This document shows positions 50,317 through 59,034 of a DNA stretch of 64,000 nt, piece by piece (positions within the stretch are counted from its first letter, which is position 1; every line of letters begins with the position of its first letter). A program made the position numbers and the translations under genes. The DNA comes from Oscillospiraceae bacterium (GTDB lineage Bacteria; Bacillota; Clostridia; Oscillospirales; Ruminococcaceae). Under the pieces are notes generated by a model. The model was given only the letters and a program-made list of their open reading frames with translations. It did no database searches and had not been told where the DNA came from. The stretch is from positions 216,382 to 280,381 of the forward strand of contig JAJQGJ010000017.1 of NCBI GenBank assembly GCA_021200565.1, in the 5' to 3' direction.

Positions 50317-51987
50317 TTAAAACAGTCCGGTTATTACTCCATCTGAGCTTACGTCGATCCTTTCAGCTGCCGGAGATTTCGGAAGACCAGGCATGGTCAT
50401 TATATCGCCTGTCAATACAACCACAAATCCTGCACCGGCTGAAACTTTCACATTCTTCACGGTAATGGTGAAGTTTTCGGGTGCGCCAAGCTTGGTTGGA
50501 TCGTCGGAGAACGAATACTGGGTCTTTGCTATACAGACAGGAAGGCTTCCAAAGCCGAGCTCGGTTAGTCTCGCGAGCTCCTTCTTCGCAGCAGGAAGAT
50601 AGCTGACTCCGTTTCCACCGTAGACTTTCGTTACAACGGCGTTTATCTTTTCTTCAAGACTCATGTTGTCAGAGTAGCTGAACGTGAAGTTCGGAGTTTC
50701 CTCTTCGCATAGTCTGACAACTTCGTTGGCGAGCGCTATTCCACCTTCGCCGCCATTAGCCCATACATCAGACAAAACAGTGTTGACTCCAAGCTTGCGG
50801 CACTCTTCGATGACGAGATTTACTTCTGCATCGGTGTCAGTCGGGAATCTGTTTACGGCGACCACTGACGGTAAACCGTAGACGTTCTTGATATTGGAAA
50901 CGTGCCGAAGTAGATTCGGGAGACCCTTCTTGAGTGCGTCAAGGTCTTCTTTACTGAGCTCAGTTTTTGAAAGACCGCCATGCATCTTCAGGGCTCTGAC
51001 TGTAGCGACTATGACAACTGCCGACGGAGTAAGTCCCGCCATACGGCACTTGATGTCAAGGAACTTCTCTGCTCCCAAATCTGCACCGAAGCCGGCTTCT
51101 GTGACAGCATAATCACCTAACTTCATCGCAAGCTTTGTTGCAAGGACTGAGTTACAGCCGTGGGCGATATTGGCAAAAGGTCCGCCGTGGACGAGTGCTG
51201 GTGTATGCTCCAGAGTCTGAACGAGATTAGGCTTCAAGGCGTCCTTGAGAAGAGCTGCCATTGCACCTACTGCTTTGAGCTGAGATGCAGTGACCGGTTC
51301 CCCCGAATAGGTGTAGCCGATTATTATCCTGCCGAGTCTTTCTTTCAGGTCGTCGATAGAGCTCGCAAGGCAGAACACAGCCATAATTTCACTCGCAACA
51401 GTGATGTCGAAGCCATCTTCACGAGGAGTACCGTTTGGTTTTCCTCCCAAGCCGTCAACAATGAATCTTAGTTGACGGTCATTCATGTCGACACATCTCT
51501 TCCAGGTGATTCTTCTTGGATCGATTCCGAGAGCATTTCCCTGCTGAATGTGGTTGTCGATCATAGCAGCAAGGAGATTGTTTGCAGCGCCGATAGCGTG
51601 GAAGTCGCCGGTGAAGTGAAGGTTTATATCCTCCATCGGGACAACCTGGGCATAGCCGCCGCCTGCAGCTCCGCCCTTGATTCCGAAAACAGGACCTAAA
51701 GACGGTTCTCTGAGAGCAACTACAGAGTTCTTCCCTATTTTTCTGAGACCATCCGCAAGACCTATTGTGGTTGTAGTCTTGCCCTCTCCTGCCGGAGTTG
51801 GGGTGATTGCGGTAACGAGTATAAGCTTGCCGTTCTTTCTTGAACTGTCATTCAGAATTTTCGGATCGACCTTGGCTTTATACTTGCCGTACTGTTCAAT
51901 CGAATCCTCATCAATTCCGGCTATTTCAGCAATCTTCGTTATGGGAAGCATCTGACATTCCTGAGCGATTTCAATATCGGTTTTCAT
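50317..51987 (-). CDS. fhs: Formate-tetrahydrofolate ligase
   Basis: ATP-dependent synthesis of 10-formyl-tetrahydrofolate from formate, feeding purine synthesis and one-carbon exchange in anaerobes. 556 residues. The P-loop [16 protein letters not shown] is near residue 62, [35 protein letters not shown] in parts is highly typical, and [16 protein letters not shown] lies near 300. ATG 51987 with GAGGTG is chosen over an upstream in-frame start. It follows glyA by 24 bases, so both one-carbon genes are likely in one message. Confidence 0.97.
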   Translation of the reverse strand: MKTDIEIAQECQMLPITKIAEIAGIDEDSIEQYGKYKAKVDPKILNDSSRKNGKLILVTAITPTPAGEGKTTTTIGLADGLRKIGKNSVVALREPSLGPVFGIKGGAAGGGYAQVVPMEDINLHFTGDFHAIGAANNLLAAMIDNHIQQGNALGIDPRRITWKRCVDMNDRQLRFIVDGLGGKPNGTPREDGFDITVASEIMAVFCLASSIDDLKERLGRIIIGYTYSGEPVTASQLKAVGAMAALLKDALKPNLVQTLEHTPALVHGGPFANIAHGCNSVLATKLAMKLGDYAVTEAGFGADLGAEKFLDIKCRMAGLTPSAVVIVATVRALKMHGGLSKTELSKEDLDALKKGLPNLLRHVSNIKNVYGLPSVVAVNRFPTDTDAEVNLVIEECRKLGVNTVLSDVWANGGEGGIALANEVVRLCEEETPNFTFSYSDNMSLEEKINAVVTKVYGGNGVSYLPAAKKELARLTELGFGSLPVCIAKTQYSFSDDPTKLGAPENFTITVKNVKVSAGAGFVVVLTGDIMTMPGLPKSPAAERIDVSSDGVITGLF

Positions 51988-52011
51988 GATATTCACCTCT
52001 TAGGGAATTAC

Positions 52012-53247
52012 TTATTGATATATCGGGAACTTCTCGCAAAGTGAGACAACCTCATTTGTGATTCTTTCCTTGTTTGCATCGAAATCGGTGATGCAGTCGC
52101 ATATCCAACCTGCGATGAGCTTCATTTCGTTTTCGCTGAAGCCTCTTGTTGTGACGGCAGGAGTGCCGACTCTCAAGCCACTTGTGATGAACGGACTCTC
52201 AGGATCATTCGGGATAGCATTCTTATTAGCGGTGATATGAACCTCATCAAGACGGTGCTCAAGCTCTTTACCGGTGACACCGGTTCCTCTTAAATCCAGA
52301 AGCATAAGATGGTTATCAGTTCCTCCGGAAACAAGCTTGATTCCGTGAGCGGTGAATTCGCTCGCAAGAGTCTGAGCGTTTACAATAATCTGCTTCTGAT
52401 ATTCCTTGAATTCGTCGGTGAGAGCTTCGCCAAATGCGACTGCCTTTGCAGCAATTATGTGCATAAGCGGTCCTCCCTGTGTTCCCGGGAAGATTGCCTT
52501 GTCAATAGCTTTGGCATACTGCTCCTTGCAAAGGATAAGTCCGCCTCTGGGACCTCTGAGAGTTTTATGAGTAGTCGTTGTCACGACATCAGCGTAAGGA
52601 ATCGGGCTCGGATGAAGCCCGGCAGCTACGAGTCCGGCTATGTGTGCCATGTCGACCATCAGGTATGCTCCGACTTCGTCTGCAATCTCTCTGAAGCGCT
52701 TGAAATCTATGATTCTCGGGTAAGCAGATGCACCAGCCAGAATGAGTTTAGGCTTGCATTCGAGTGCAAGGCGCTCAACTTCATCGTAGTCAATAGTCTG
52801 TGTTTCATCGGAAACTCCGTAAGGAACTATATGGAAGTACTTGCCGGAGATGTTGACCGGTGAACCGTGAGAAAGATGTCCGCCGTGAGCAAGGCTCATG
52901 GAAAGAACGGTGTCTCCCGGCTGCAGGAGTGCAAAGAATGTTGCAAGGTTTGCATTTGCGCCGCTGTGAGGCTGGACATTTGCATGCTCTGCTCCGAAAA
53001 GCTTCTTGGCACGCTCTCTCGCTATTTCCTCAACCTCATCTACATACTGACAGCCGCCGTAGTATCTCTTTGCGGGATAGCCTTCGGCATACTTATTTGT
53101 GAGTACGCTTCCTGCTGCCAGAAGAACTCCCTCAGAGACGATATTCTCCGAAGCGATAAGCTCGATGTTATGGCGTTGGCGGGAAAGCTCTCGTTCGCAC
53201 GATGCGGCTACCTCCGGATCAAAGTTTTTCAGCTCTTCAAAAAACAT
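52012..53247 (-). CDS. glyA: Serine hydroxymethyltransferase
   Basis: PLP enzyme exchanging serine and glycine with methylene-tetrahydrofolate. 411 residues, with [12 protein letters not shown] near residue 30, [25 protein letters not shown] with the PLP-ring Asp, and the PLP lysine in [15 protein letters not shown] near 227. An AAGGAG site precedes the ATG. It stands between the Na/Pi symporter gene and fhs with gaps of about 22-24 bases; link to fhs is metabolic, while the phosphate gene upstream is unexpected. Confidence 0.97.
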   Translation of the reverse strand: MFFEELKNFDPEVAASCERELSRQRHNIELIASENIVSEGVLLAAGSVLTNKYAEGYPAKRYYGGCQYVDEVEEIARERAKKLFGAEHANVQPHSGANANLATFFALLQPGDTVLSMSLAHGGHLSHGSPVNISGKYFHIVPYGVSDETQTIDYDEVERLALECKPKLILAGASAYPRIIDFKRFREIADEVGAYLMVDMAHIAGLVAAGLHPSPIPYADVVTTTTHKTLRGPRGGLILCKEQYAKAIDKAIFPGTQGGPLMHIIAAKAVAFGEALTDEFKEYQKQIIVNAQTLASEFTAHGIKLVSGGTDNHLMLLDLRGTGVTGKELEHRLDEVHITANKNAIPNDPESPFITSGLRVGTPAVTTRGFSENEMKLIAGWICDCITDFDANKERITNEVVSLCEKFPIYQ

Positions 53248-53269
53248 GGTGATTGCTCCTTTGCGTTAT

Positions 53270-55036
53270 TTATTTACTCTTTGCTACTGCATAGAGATAT
53301 TTCTTTCTGTAGTCGTCAAGATTCTGCTTGAATTCTGGAGAATCGGGAATCTGTGCGACATATGTATGCCCTTCTGCATTCAGATCATAACTATGAAGAA
53401 CAGAAAGCGCTATATTCGAACAGTGGTCTGCAACTCTTTCGAAGTTGGTGAGTAGATCACTGTATACAAAGCCTGTTACAATCGTGCAAGCGCCGGACTG
53501 AACACGTTCGATGTGGTTGTTTTTGATTACCTTTGCCATTTCGTCAATGGTTTCTTCGAGCGGTTCAACCTTTACTGCAAGATCTCGCCTTCTTTCAACA
53601 AACGCAGATGAGGCAAGATTGATTATCTCGCTGACGGCATCAGTTAGAAGCTGAAGCTCATTTGAAGCCTCTCCCGAGAATATAATCTTCTTTTCGTGAA
53701 TCTCTTCAGCGTTCTCGGCGATGTTTGCAGCGTGGTCACTTATTCTCTCAAAGTCGCCTATTACACTGAGAAGCTCACTCGAAATAGCCTGCTGCTTTTC
53801 ATCCATCACGTTTTTCCCTATTTTGACAAGGTAATTTCCGAGCTTGTCCTCGTACTTATCACAGAGAGTTTCTTTTTCTGCGACCTTCTGATATTTGGAG
53901 CGATCATACTCAGTGATTAGCCTGATTGAGCGGAAAATATTCTTTCTTGCTATATCGCACATCTTGAGCGCAGCTTTGCGGCTGACCTCGATTGCAGCAG
54001 GAACATTGTCAAGGAGGTTCTCATCCAAAGAGTCAATCTCACTAAGGTCTTCGCTTTCGGAAGGATCAGGCTTGATGAGTATGTAGCATATTTTTTCGAT
54101 AAGCTTGCTCGCTGGCAGAAGCACAATCATTCCGACAATACTGATTGCCGAGTTCATAAGTGCTATGCCGGTTGTGGTTGAACTTTCATTCATAAATGAA
54201 AGCCCTCCGGTAATTGCATTTATGGGAAGAATAACAATACAAGCAACCACAGCAGTAAGTATATTTGCAATGAGATATACTAACGCCGTTCGTTTTGAGT
54301 TTTTATTCTTGCCCACCATTGCAATCAGTACTGGAGAGCTTGCGCCTATTTTTATACCTAAAATCAAAGGAAGACATACACTGTATGGAATTACAACAGA
54401 TGTACAAAGTGCCTGCAAAATACCGACGCCAGCGGAGCAGGACTGAATTATTGCCGCTACGAATATGCCGGCAAGAATGCCTAAAATCGGATTCTTGAAC
54501 AGAAGAAGAATATTCTGGAATGCTTCATTTTCCTTCAGTGGGTCGACAGAATCGCTGATAAGAGACATCGACAAAAGAATAGTAGCTAGCCCCAGAAGCA
54601 CAAGCCCGATGCTCTTGGTCGAGTTCTTATTTGTGAACATATAGAGAATTGCACCAATGGTTGCAAATACCGCTATAAGAACCTCTGTAGACAAAAGCTG
54701 ACCGGCAACGCTTTCAGAGCCGGAAATTGAGAGAATCCAGCCGGTCATAGTAGTACCGATATTGGTGCCAAGGACTATAGGAATAGCCTGAGCAAGCGTC
54801 ATCATTCCTGCACTAACGAAGCTTATAACCATGACTGTTGTAGCACCTGAAGACTGAATTACGGCTGTGACCAGTATTCCAAGGAAGAAGCCTTTAATTG
54901 CAGGAGAAGAAAGCCTCCATAGAATGTCCTCCATCCTGTTTCCAGCAAGGCTTTTAAGACCGTTTCCCATCGTTTCCATTCCAAAGAGAAAGAATGCCAC
55001 TCCGCCGACAAGAGAAATAATATGAGCTAAGTCCAT
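53270..55036 (-). CDS. Na+/phosphate cotransporter family protein with PhoU-like tail
   Basis: 588-residue membrane protein of the NptA/YjbB family. Two Na_Pi repeats are seen with GNRMEDILWRLSS and the QSSG motif in VTAVIQSSGATTVMVISFV, repeated as IQSCSAGVGILQAL. About nine transmembrane helices end near residue 320. The C-terminal ~230 residues are a helical PhoU-like domain (IARKNIFRSIRLI, NLASSAFVERRRDLAVKVE in parts). It likely imports or exports phosphate with Na+. ATG 55036 is supported by GAAAGGA. It appears to head a unit with glyA and fhs. Confidence 0.9.
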   Translation of the reverse strand: MDLAHIISLVGGVAFFLFGMETMGNGLKSLAGNRMEDILWRLSSPAIKGFFLGILVTAVIQSSGATTVMVISFVSAGMMTLAQAIPIVLGTNIGTTMTGWILSISGSESVAGQLLSTEVLIAVFATIGAILYMFTNKNSTKSIGLVLLGLATILLSMSLISDSVDPLKENEAFQNILLLFKNPILGILAGIFVAAIIQSCSAGVGILQALCTSVVIPYSVCLPLILGIKIGASSPVLIAMVGKNKNSKRTALVYLIANILTAVVACIVILPINAITGGLSFMNESSTTTGIALMNSAISIVGMIVLLPASKLIEKICYILIKPDPSESEDLSEIDSLDENLLDNVPAAIEVSRKAALKMCDIARKNIFRSIRLITEYDRSKYQKVAEKETLCDKYEDKLGNYLVKIGKNVMDEKQQAISSELLSVIGDFERISDHAANIAENAEEIHEKKIIFSGEASNELQLLTDAVSEIINLASSAFVERRRDLAVKVEPLEETIDEMAKVIKNNHIERVQSGACTIVTGFVYSDLLTNFERVADHCSNIALSVLHSYDLNAEGHTYVAQIPDSPEFKQNLDDYRKKYLYAVAKSK

Positions 55037-55103
55037 AAGTGTCCTTTCAAGACGAATCTTTTCTTTTACATTCCCATTATACAAATCACATTTACACACT
55101 CCT

Positions 55104-55132
55104 AATATACCAATTTGCCGGGATGATTTCAA
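55104..55132 (-). promoter_or_regulatory. Promoter of the Na/Pi-glyA-fhs unit
   Basis: Minus strand TTGAAA (55127-55132), 17-base spacer, TATATT (55104-55109), about 70 bases before the ATG. Confidence 0.6.
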
Positions 55133-55213
55133 GAGTAAATATAAAATTCGGCGTTATGCAAGAAAAAGAATAACTTTTAAAGGCGAAAACAGGCGAAATT
55201 GAAGTGATGATAT

Positions 55214-55251
55214 GAAAATCCTGCCATAGTATGTAACCACCATGACAGGAT
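55214..55251 (-). terminator. Terminator after the P-type ATPase gene
   Basis: Minus strand ATCCTG-CAT ... ATG-CAGGAT stem followed by TTTTC, six bases after the ATPase stop. Confidence 0.65.
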
Positions 55252-55256
55252 AAAAA

Positions 55257-57137
55257 TTATAACTTTTTAACAAATAATGCTCTTATGGCATTCAATACAG
55301 CCAATACCATTACGCCAACATCTGCAAATATTGCAAGCCACATGCTTGCCATTGCAAGTGCCCCTAAGGCTAGGCAGATAAGCTTGACACCTATAGCGAA
55401 TACTATATTTTCCTTGACTATTCTGAGACACTTTTTGGAAATTCTGATGGCTTTCGATATTTTTAACGGATCGTCATCCATAAGCACTACATCAGCAGCT
55501 TCTATTGCAGCATCTGAGCCCATTGCGCCCATTGCAATTCCTATGTCAGCTCTTGAAAGAACCGGTGCATCGTTGATGCCGTCGCCTACGAAAGCGAGCT
55601 TGCCGCTGTGCTTCGACTCAAGAAGCTCTTCGACCTTGGACACCTTATCATCTGGCATCAGTTCGCCATGGACTTCATCTATTCCCAGCTCATTGCCGAC
55701 ACTTAAGGCTACGGACTTTGAATCGCCGCTGAGCATGATTGTCTTATCGATTCCGCTCTGCTTGAGAGATCTGATAGCTTCTTTCGAATTTGGCTTGATT
55801 ACATCTGAAATAACTATATGCCCACAATATCTGCCGTCGACTGCTACATGGATTATAGTTCCTATTGAGTGACAGGAGATGTATTCGCTGCCGATTCTTC
55901 GCATAAGCTTTGCGTTTCCGACAGCTACTGTATGACCGTCTACTGCTGCGGTAACGCCCTCTCCGCTTATTTCAGAAATATCAGAGACTCTCTTTCTGTC
56001 AAGTTCTTTGCCATAAGCATGCTGAAGGCTTTTACTTATTGGGTGAGATGATGAACTTTCAGCAAGCGCCGCAAGCTCTATGAGCTGAGAATTGTCTATA
56101 GTGCCATGATGGATGCCGTTGACTTCGAACGAGCCCTCGGTGAGGGTTCCAGTCTTATCGAAAACTATGCATTTTGTTTCAGAGAGAGTTTCAAGGAAGT
56201 TCGAGCCTTTGATGAGTATTCCCTCTTTGCTCGCTCCTCCTATTCCTGCAAAGAAGCTCAGCGGTATACTTACGACCAATGCGCAAGGACAGCTTATTAC
56301 AAGGAAGGTTAGCGCACGGTAGATCCAGTCGCCGAATTCGGCAGGAAGACCCATCAGAAGCCTGATTATCGGAGGGATTATAGCGAGCGCAAGTGCAGAA
56401 CCACATACTGTGGGAGTATAGATTCTCGCAAACTTTGAGATAAAGTCTTCTGATTTAGATTTACGTGAGCTGGCGTTTTCAACGAGATCGAGGATTTTGG
56501 ACACGGTCGATTCGCCGAATCCCTTTGTAGTTTTTATCTTCAGAACGCCCGTCATATTGATGCAGCCGCTGATGACCTCATCGCCTGTATGGACATCCCG
56601 AGGCAGGCTTTCACCTGTAAGAGCGGATGTGTTCAGGCTTGATACACCATCTTCGATAACTCCGTCAATCGGAATCTTCTCGCCTGGCTGAACGACTATT
56701 GTGCTTCCAATAGCAACTTCGTCCGGCAAAACCTGAGTGAGCTTACCATCAATCTCAATATTTGCATAATCAGGTCTTATGTCCATCAGATCGCTTATAC
56801 TGCGGCGGCTTTTTCCAACAGCGTAGCTCTGGAACAGCTCTCCAATCTGATAGAACAGCATGACAGCGATAGCTTCGCTGTATTCACCGCTTTTTTCATA
56901 AATTGCAAGTGCAAATGCTCCGACGGTGGCTATTGCCATCAGAAAATTTTCATCGAATACTCTTCCGTTTAGAATTCCCCTGATGGCTTTCATGAGTATG
57001 TCATATCCAATAATTATGTATGCAATCAGGTAAAAGGCAAACTGCGGTATGCCAGAGACGGGTAGTATCATCAGAAGAATCATCATCACCGATGTGATAA
57101 GAATCCTTGCAAGCATTTTCTTTTGCTTCTTTGTCAT
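55257..57137 (-). CDS. P1B-2-type heavy-metal (Zn2+/Cd2+/Pb2+) efflux ATPase
   Basis: 626-residue membrane ATPase. It lacks an N-terminal HMA domain. Motifs are TGESLPRDV (actuator), SCPCALVVSIPLSF with the CPC metal site, DKTGTLTEGSF (phosphorylation), SSSHPIS (HP motif) and FVGDGINDAPVLSRADIGIAMG. The last helices read VKLICLALGALA and ADVGVMVLAVLNAIRAL. The Lys plus DxG pair marks subgroup P1B-2, which exports zinc, cadmium and lead. It is 25 bases from the separate HMA gene and shares its promoter. Confidence 0.92.
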   Translation of the reverse strand: MTKKQKKMLARILITSVMMILLMILPVSGIPQFAFYLIAYIIIGYDILMKAIRGILNGRVFDENFLMAIATVGAFALAIYEKSGEYSEAIAVMLFYQIGELFQSYAVGKSRRSISDLMDIRPDYANIEIDGKLTQVLPDEVAIGSTIVVQPGEKIPIDGVIEDGVSSLNTSALTGESLPRDVHTGDEVISGCINMTGVLKIKTTKGFGESTVSKILDLVENASSRKSKSEDFISKFARIYTPTVCGSALALAIIPPIIRLLMGLPAEFGDWIYRALTFLVISCPCALVVSIPLSFFAGIGGASKEGILIKGSNFLETLSETKCIVFDKTGTLTEGSFEVNGIHHGTIDNSQLIELAALAESSSSHPISKSLQHAYGKELDRKRVSDISEISGEGVTAAVDGHTVAVGNAKLMRRIGSEYISCHSIGTIIHVAVDGRYCGHIVISDVIKPNSKEAIRSLKQSGIDKTIMLSGDSKSVALSVGNELGIDEVHGELMPDDKVSKVEELLESKHSGKLAFVGDGINDAPVLSRADIGIAMGAMGSDAAIEAADVVLMDDDPLKISKAIRISKKCLRIVKENIVFAIGVKLICLALGALAMASMWLAIFADVGVMVLAVLNAIRALFVKKL

Positions 57138-57162
57138 ATCAATTCCCCTTTGCCTGTTTAAC

Positions 57163-57381
57163 TCAGATTTCTATTTCACAATCAGGCTCAACTTTGCGGC
57201 AAGCCATGAGAACGTTTTTCATAACCTTAGCCTCGTTTACGCCCTCTTCAAATTCAACGATCATTTTTTGTGTCATGAAATTCACAACAGCATTCATAAC
57301 GCCGGCGGTCTTTTTTGCGGCGTTCTCCATAAGATTGGCACAATTTGCGCAATCAACTTCAATATTGTAGGTTTTCTTCAT
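57163..57381 (-). CDS. Stand-alone HMA domain metal-binding protein
   Basis: 72-residue ferredoxin-like metal carrier with the metal motif VDCANCANLMENAAKK (DCANC) and the beta-alpha-beta pattern VNFMTQKMIVEFEEGVNE. In most CadA/ZntA pumps this domain is fused to the N-terminus of the ATPase; here it is a separate protein directly upstream, so the two together rebuild a complete CadA. It likely delivers metal to the CPC site or senses it. An AAAGGTG site precedes the ATG. Confidence 0.88.
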   Translation of the reverse strand: MKKTYNIEVDCANCANLMENAAKKTAGVMNAVVNFMTQKMIVEFEEGVNEAKVMKNVLMACRKVEPDCEIEI

Positions 57382-57421
57382 CCTGAATCACCTTTCCTAA
57401 GTAATAATTGGATTAGCAGTA

Positions 57422-57445
57422 TTAAACGATTAAGCAGTCGTTTAA
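57422..57445 (-). promoter_or_regulatory. ArsR/SmtB-type operator
   Basis: Perfect inverted repeat TTAAACGA-N8-TCGTTTAA, lying 6 to 29 bases downstream of the predicted start of the HMA/ATPase message. It is the likely site of the divergent metal-responsive repressor. Confidence 0.65.
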
Positions 57446-57457
57446 ATGTCCAATATC

Positions 57458-57486
57458 ATTATATGCTGTCTCTGCATGTTTGTCAA
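57458..57486 (-). promoter_or_regulatory. Promoter of the HMA-ATPase operon
   Basis: Minus strand TTGACA (57481-57486), 17-base spacer, TATAAT (57458-57463), both consensus. Such strength makes sense when a repressor holds it off. Confidence 0.88.
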
Positions 57487-57547
57487 TAGGAAAATCAATT
57501 TTTTTGAGAATATCGACATTTGTTGCGGTATTGACTTTCAATAAGCC

Positions 57548-57576
57548 TTGCCTAACCAAATATATTGTGGTATAAT
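57548..57576 (+). promoter_or_regulatory. Promoter of the ArsR-family regulator
   Basis: TTGCCT (57548-57553), 17-base spacer, TATAAT (57571-57576), divergent from the efflux promoter 62 bases away. Confidence 0.7.
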
Positions 57577-57608
57577 ATAGCCATAATACAACGCAAGGAG
57601 ATAAAATA

Positions 57609-57974
57609 ATGCCTGAAGAACTGCTCCCACATCATCATAACGATGAATATGATATAGAATCTTTGAAGGAAACCCTTGAGAAAACCGATTTTCAGGCGGT
57701 TGCCGACATGTTCAAACAGCTCGGCGATTGCAGCAGAGTGCAGATTTTCTGGCTCCTCTTCCATTGTGAAGAGTGTGTCATCAACATCTCTGCGCTTATG
57801 GGAATGACCAGTCCGGCTGTCTCTCATCACTTAAAGCTCCTGAAAGCGAGCGGTCTTATCACCAGCCGGCGTGAAGGCAAAGAGGTCTACTATAAAGCTG
57901 CCGACAATATCCAGAGCCAGTCGCTGCATCTGATTATTGAGAAGATTATGGAGATTACTTGTCCTGAGGTATAA
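57609..57974 (+). CDS. ArsR/SmtB-family metal-responsive repressor
   Basis: 121-residue winged-helix regulator. The helix-turn-helix has INISALMGMTSPAVSHHLKLLKASGLI, preceded by MFKQLGDCSRVQIFWLLF. Possible metal ligands are the N-terminal HHHND, the CEEC pair at the end of helix 3 and the C-terminal HLII...CPEV. These resemble CadC/SmtB/CzrA types sensing Cd or Zn. AAGGAG precedes the ATG. It is divergent from and presumably represses the HMA-ATPase genes through the palindrome between them. Confidence 0.9.
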   Translation: MPEELLPHHHNDEYDIESLKETLEKTDFQAVADMFKQLGDCSRVQIFWLLFHCEECVINISALMGMTSPAVSHHLKLLKASGLITSRREGKEVYYKAADNIQSQSLHLIIEKIMEITCPEV

Positions 57975-57990
57975 CTGAATAAATGAAGAA

Positions 57991-58027
57991 AATCCGGTTA
58001 GGACATTTTCCTAGCCGGATTTCTTTT
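57991..58027 (+). terminator. Terminator after the ArsR-family gene
   Basis: AATCCGGTTAGGA / TCCTAGCCGGATT stem (one G-T) followed by TCTTTT. Confidence 0.85.
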
Positions 58028-58119
58028 GTGGAGAGTTTATCGCCACGTGTATCATGATTGCTTACACCAGCGCCGCACCAAGTGCCTGGCAAGAAGAAAT
58101 TTCTTCACTATATCAGAAT

Positions 58120-58671
58120 TCATGTAGCCACAAGAAGTCTTTCGATTGAATGATATGTATTGTAATACTTGCAATAGCTGCCGATGCACTGTCTGTATTG
58201 TTGGAATTTTTCTTTGGCGGCTTTTTCGTCGCCATATACCTTCCAGAAGCCGACGCACTTTGAATTTTCTGCTTTATTATCAATAAAGCCTTTTACGTCC
58301 TCCGGAGGATACCCCAGAAAAAGTCCGATTTCATGCGGAAATTCCGAAGACTCAGAGAGTCTGTCCCTAAGCTTCCAGAGGCATCTGTTTATATTACTTG
58401 TAGGATACCCTATTTCGTCAAGAATGCTCTTGCCTAAGTTGTCAGACAGATCATCTTTCAGCATACCTGGTCTATACAGGTAAATAAGCGCTGTGTTGTT
58501 TTTACGTTTCAGAGGTATCATGCACATACCTTTTGGGGTCATGATTTTATTGAAGCTGCAAACGCTTTCGTGAAGCGAGCGCTCATCTTCATAGTGATAG
58601 TTGAAAATAGCAGCTGTTTTGATTCCCGCCATAGTTGGAGCACAATGCTTAACTAACATCTCTTCTGACAT
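58120..58671 (-). CDS. DUF3793 family protein
   Basis: 183-residue protein of the DUF3793 family. Typical elements are KHCAPTMAGIKTAAIF at the N-terminus, KGMCMIPLKRKNNTALIYLYR, EIGLFLGYPPEDVKGFI near residue 115 and VGFWKVYGDEKAAKEKF near 138. From general knowledge the family occurs in anaerobic Firmicutes near iron-transport and flavodoxin genes, but no function is established. GAGGTGA precedes the ATG. It is monocistronic, with a strong promoter followed by two tandem palindromes, which indicates tight repression, probably by a metal-dependent regulator. Confidence 0.8.
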   Translation of the reverse strand: MSEEMLVKHCAPTMAGIKTAAIFNYHYEDERSLHESVCSFNKIMTPKGMCMIPLKRKNNTALIYLYRPGMLKDDLSDNLGKSILDEIGYPTSNINRCLWKLRDRLSESSEFPHEIGLFLGYPPEDVKGFIDNKAENSKCVGFWKVYGDEKAAKEKFQQYRQCIGSYCKYYNTYHSIERLLVAT

Positions 58672-58691
58672 AATATCACCTCTGTAATATA

Positions 58692-58709
58692 AGTTAGCGA
58701 TTGCTAACT
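58692..58709 (-). promoter_or_regulatory. Operator 1 of DUF3793 gene
   Basis: AGTTAGC-GATT-GCTAACT perfect inverted repeat. It lies 33 bp (about three helical turns) from operator 2, between the promoter and the ribosome site. Confidence 0.7.
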
Positions 58710-58724
58710 ATCAGTTCTAAAATA

Positions 58725-58742
58725 AGTTAGCCTTAGCTAACT
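58725..58742 (-). promoter_or_regulatory. Operator 2 of DUF3793 gene
   Basis: AGTTAGC-CTTA-GCTAACT, same half sites as operator 1. It covers the predicted transcription start. Half sites resemble those of iron/manganese regulators of the DtxR/Fur type, but the protein is not in the window. Confidence 0.7.
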
Positions 58743-58748
58743 GAGATT

Positions 58749-58777
58749 AGTATACACCATATGCCGGTGGTTGTCAA
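58749..58777 (-). promoter_or_regulatory. Promoter of the DUF3793 gene
   Basis: Minus strand TTGACA (58772-58777), 17-base spacer, TATACT (58749-58754). Confidence 0.85.
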
Positions 58778-58811
58778 GCCTTATTTTGAATATTTTCAAA
58801 ATTTCCGAGAA

Positions 58812-58845
58812 ATAAAAAAATCAAACGACGCAAATGCGTCGTTTG
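58812..58845 (-). terminator. Terminator after tRNA-Ser
   Basis: CAAACGACGC/GCGTCGTTTG 10-bp stem; on the minus strand it is followed by ATTTTTTTATT. Confidence 0.9.
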
Positions 58846-58849
58846 GCGA

Positions 58850-58937
58850 TGGCGGAGAGGAAGGGATTCGAACCCTTGTGGCTTTTGACCAAACGGTTTT
58901 CAAGACCGCCTCGTTATGACCGCTTCGATACCTCTCC
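58850..58937 (-). tRNA. tRNA-Ser (UGA)
   Basis: 88 bases on the minus strand: acceptor GGAGAGG/CCTCTCC, anticodon stem-loop with CTTGAAA (anticodon TGA), a long variable arm as in class II tRNAs, GTTCGAATC T loop and encoded CCA end. Confidence 0.97.
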
Positions 58938-58972
58938 ATATTATTGAAGCCGCAAAAATTCACAGCCTCAAT

Positions 58973-59001
58973 ATAATACCACATTGAAACTCAGTTGTCA
59001 A
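58973..59001 (-). promoter_or_regulatory. Promoter of tRNA-Ser
   Basis: Minus strand TTGACA (58996-59001), 17-base spacer, TATTAT (58973-58978). Confidence 0.8.
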
Positions 59002-59034
59002 TAGCTGAATTCAGATTTTTTTCTCACGGAAAGA

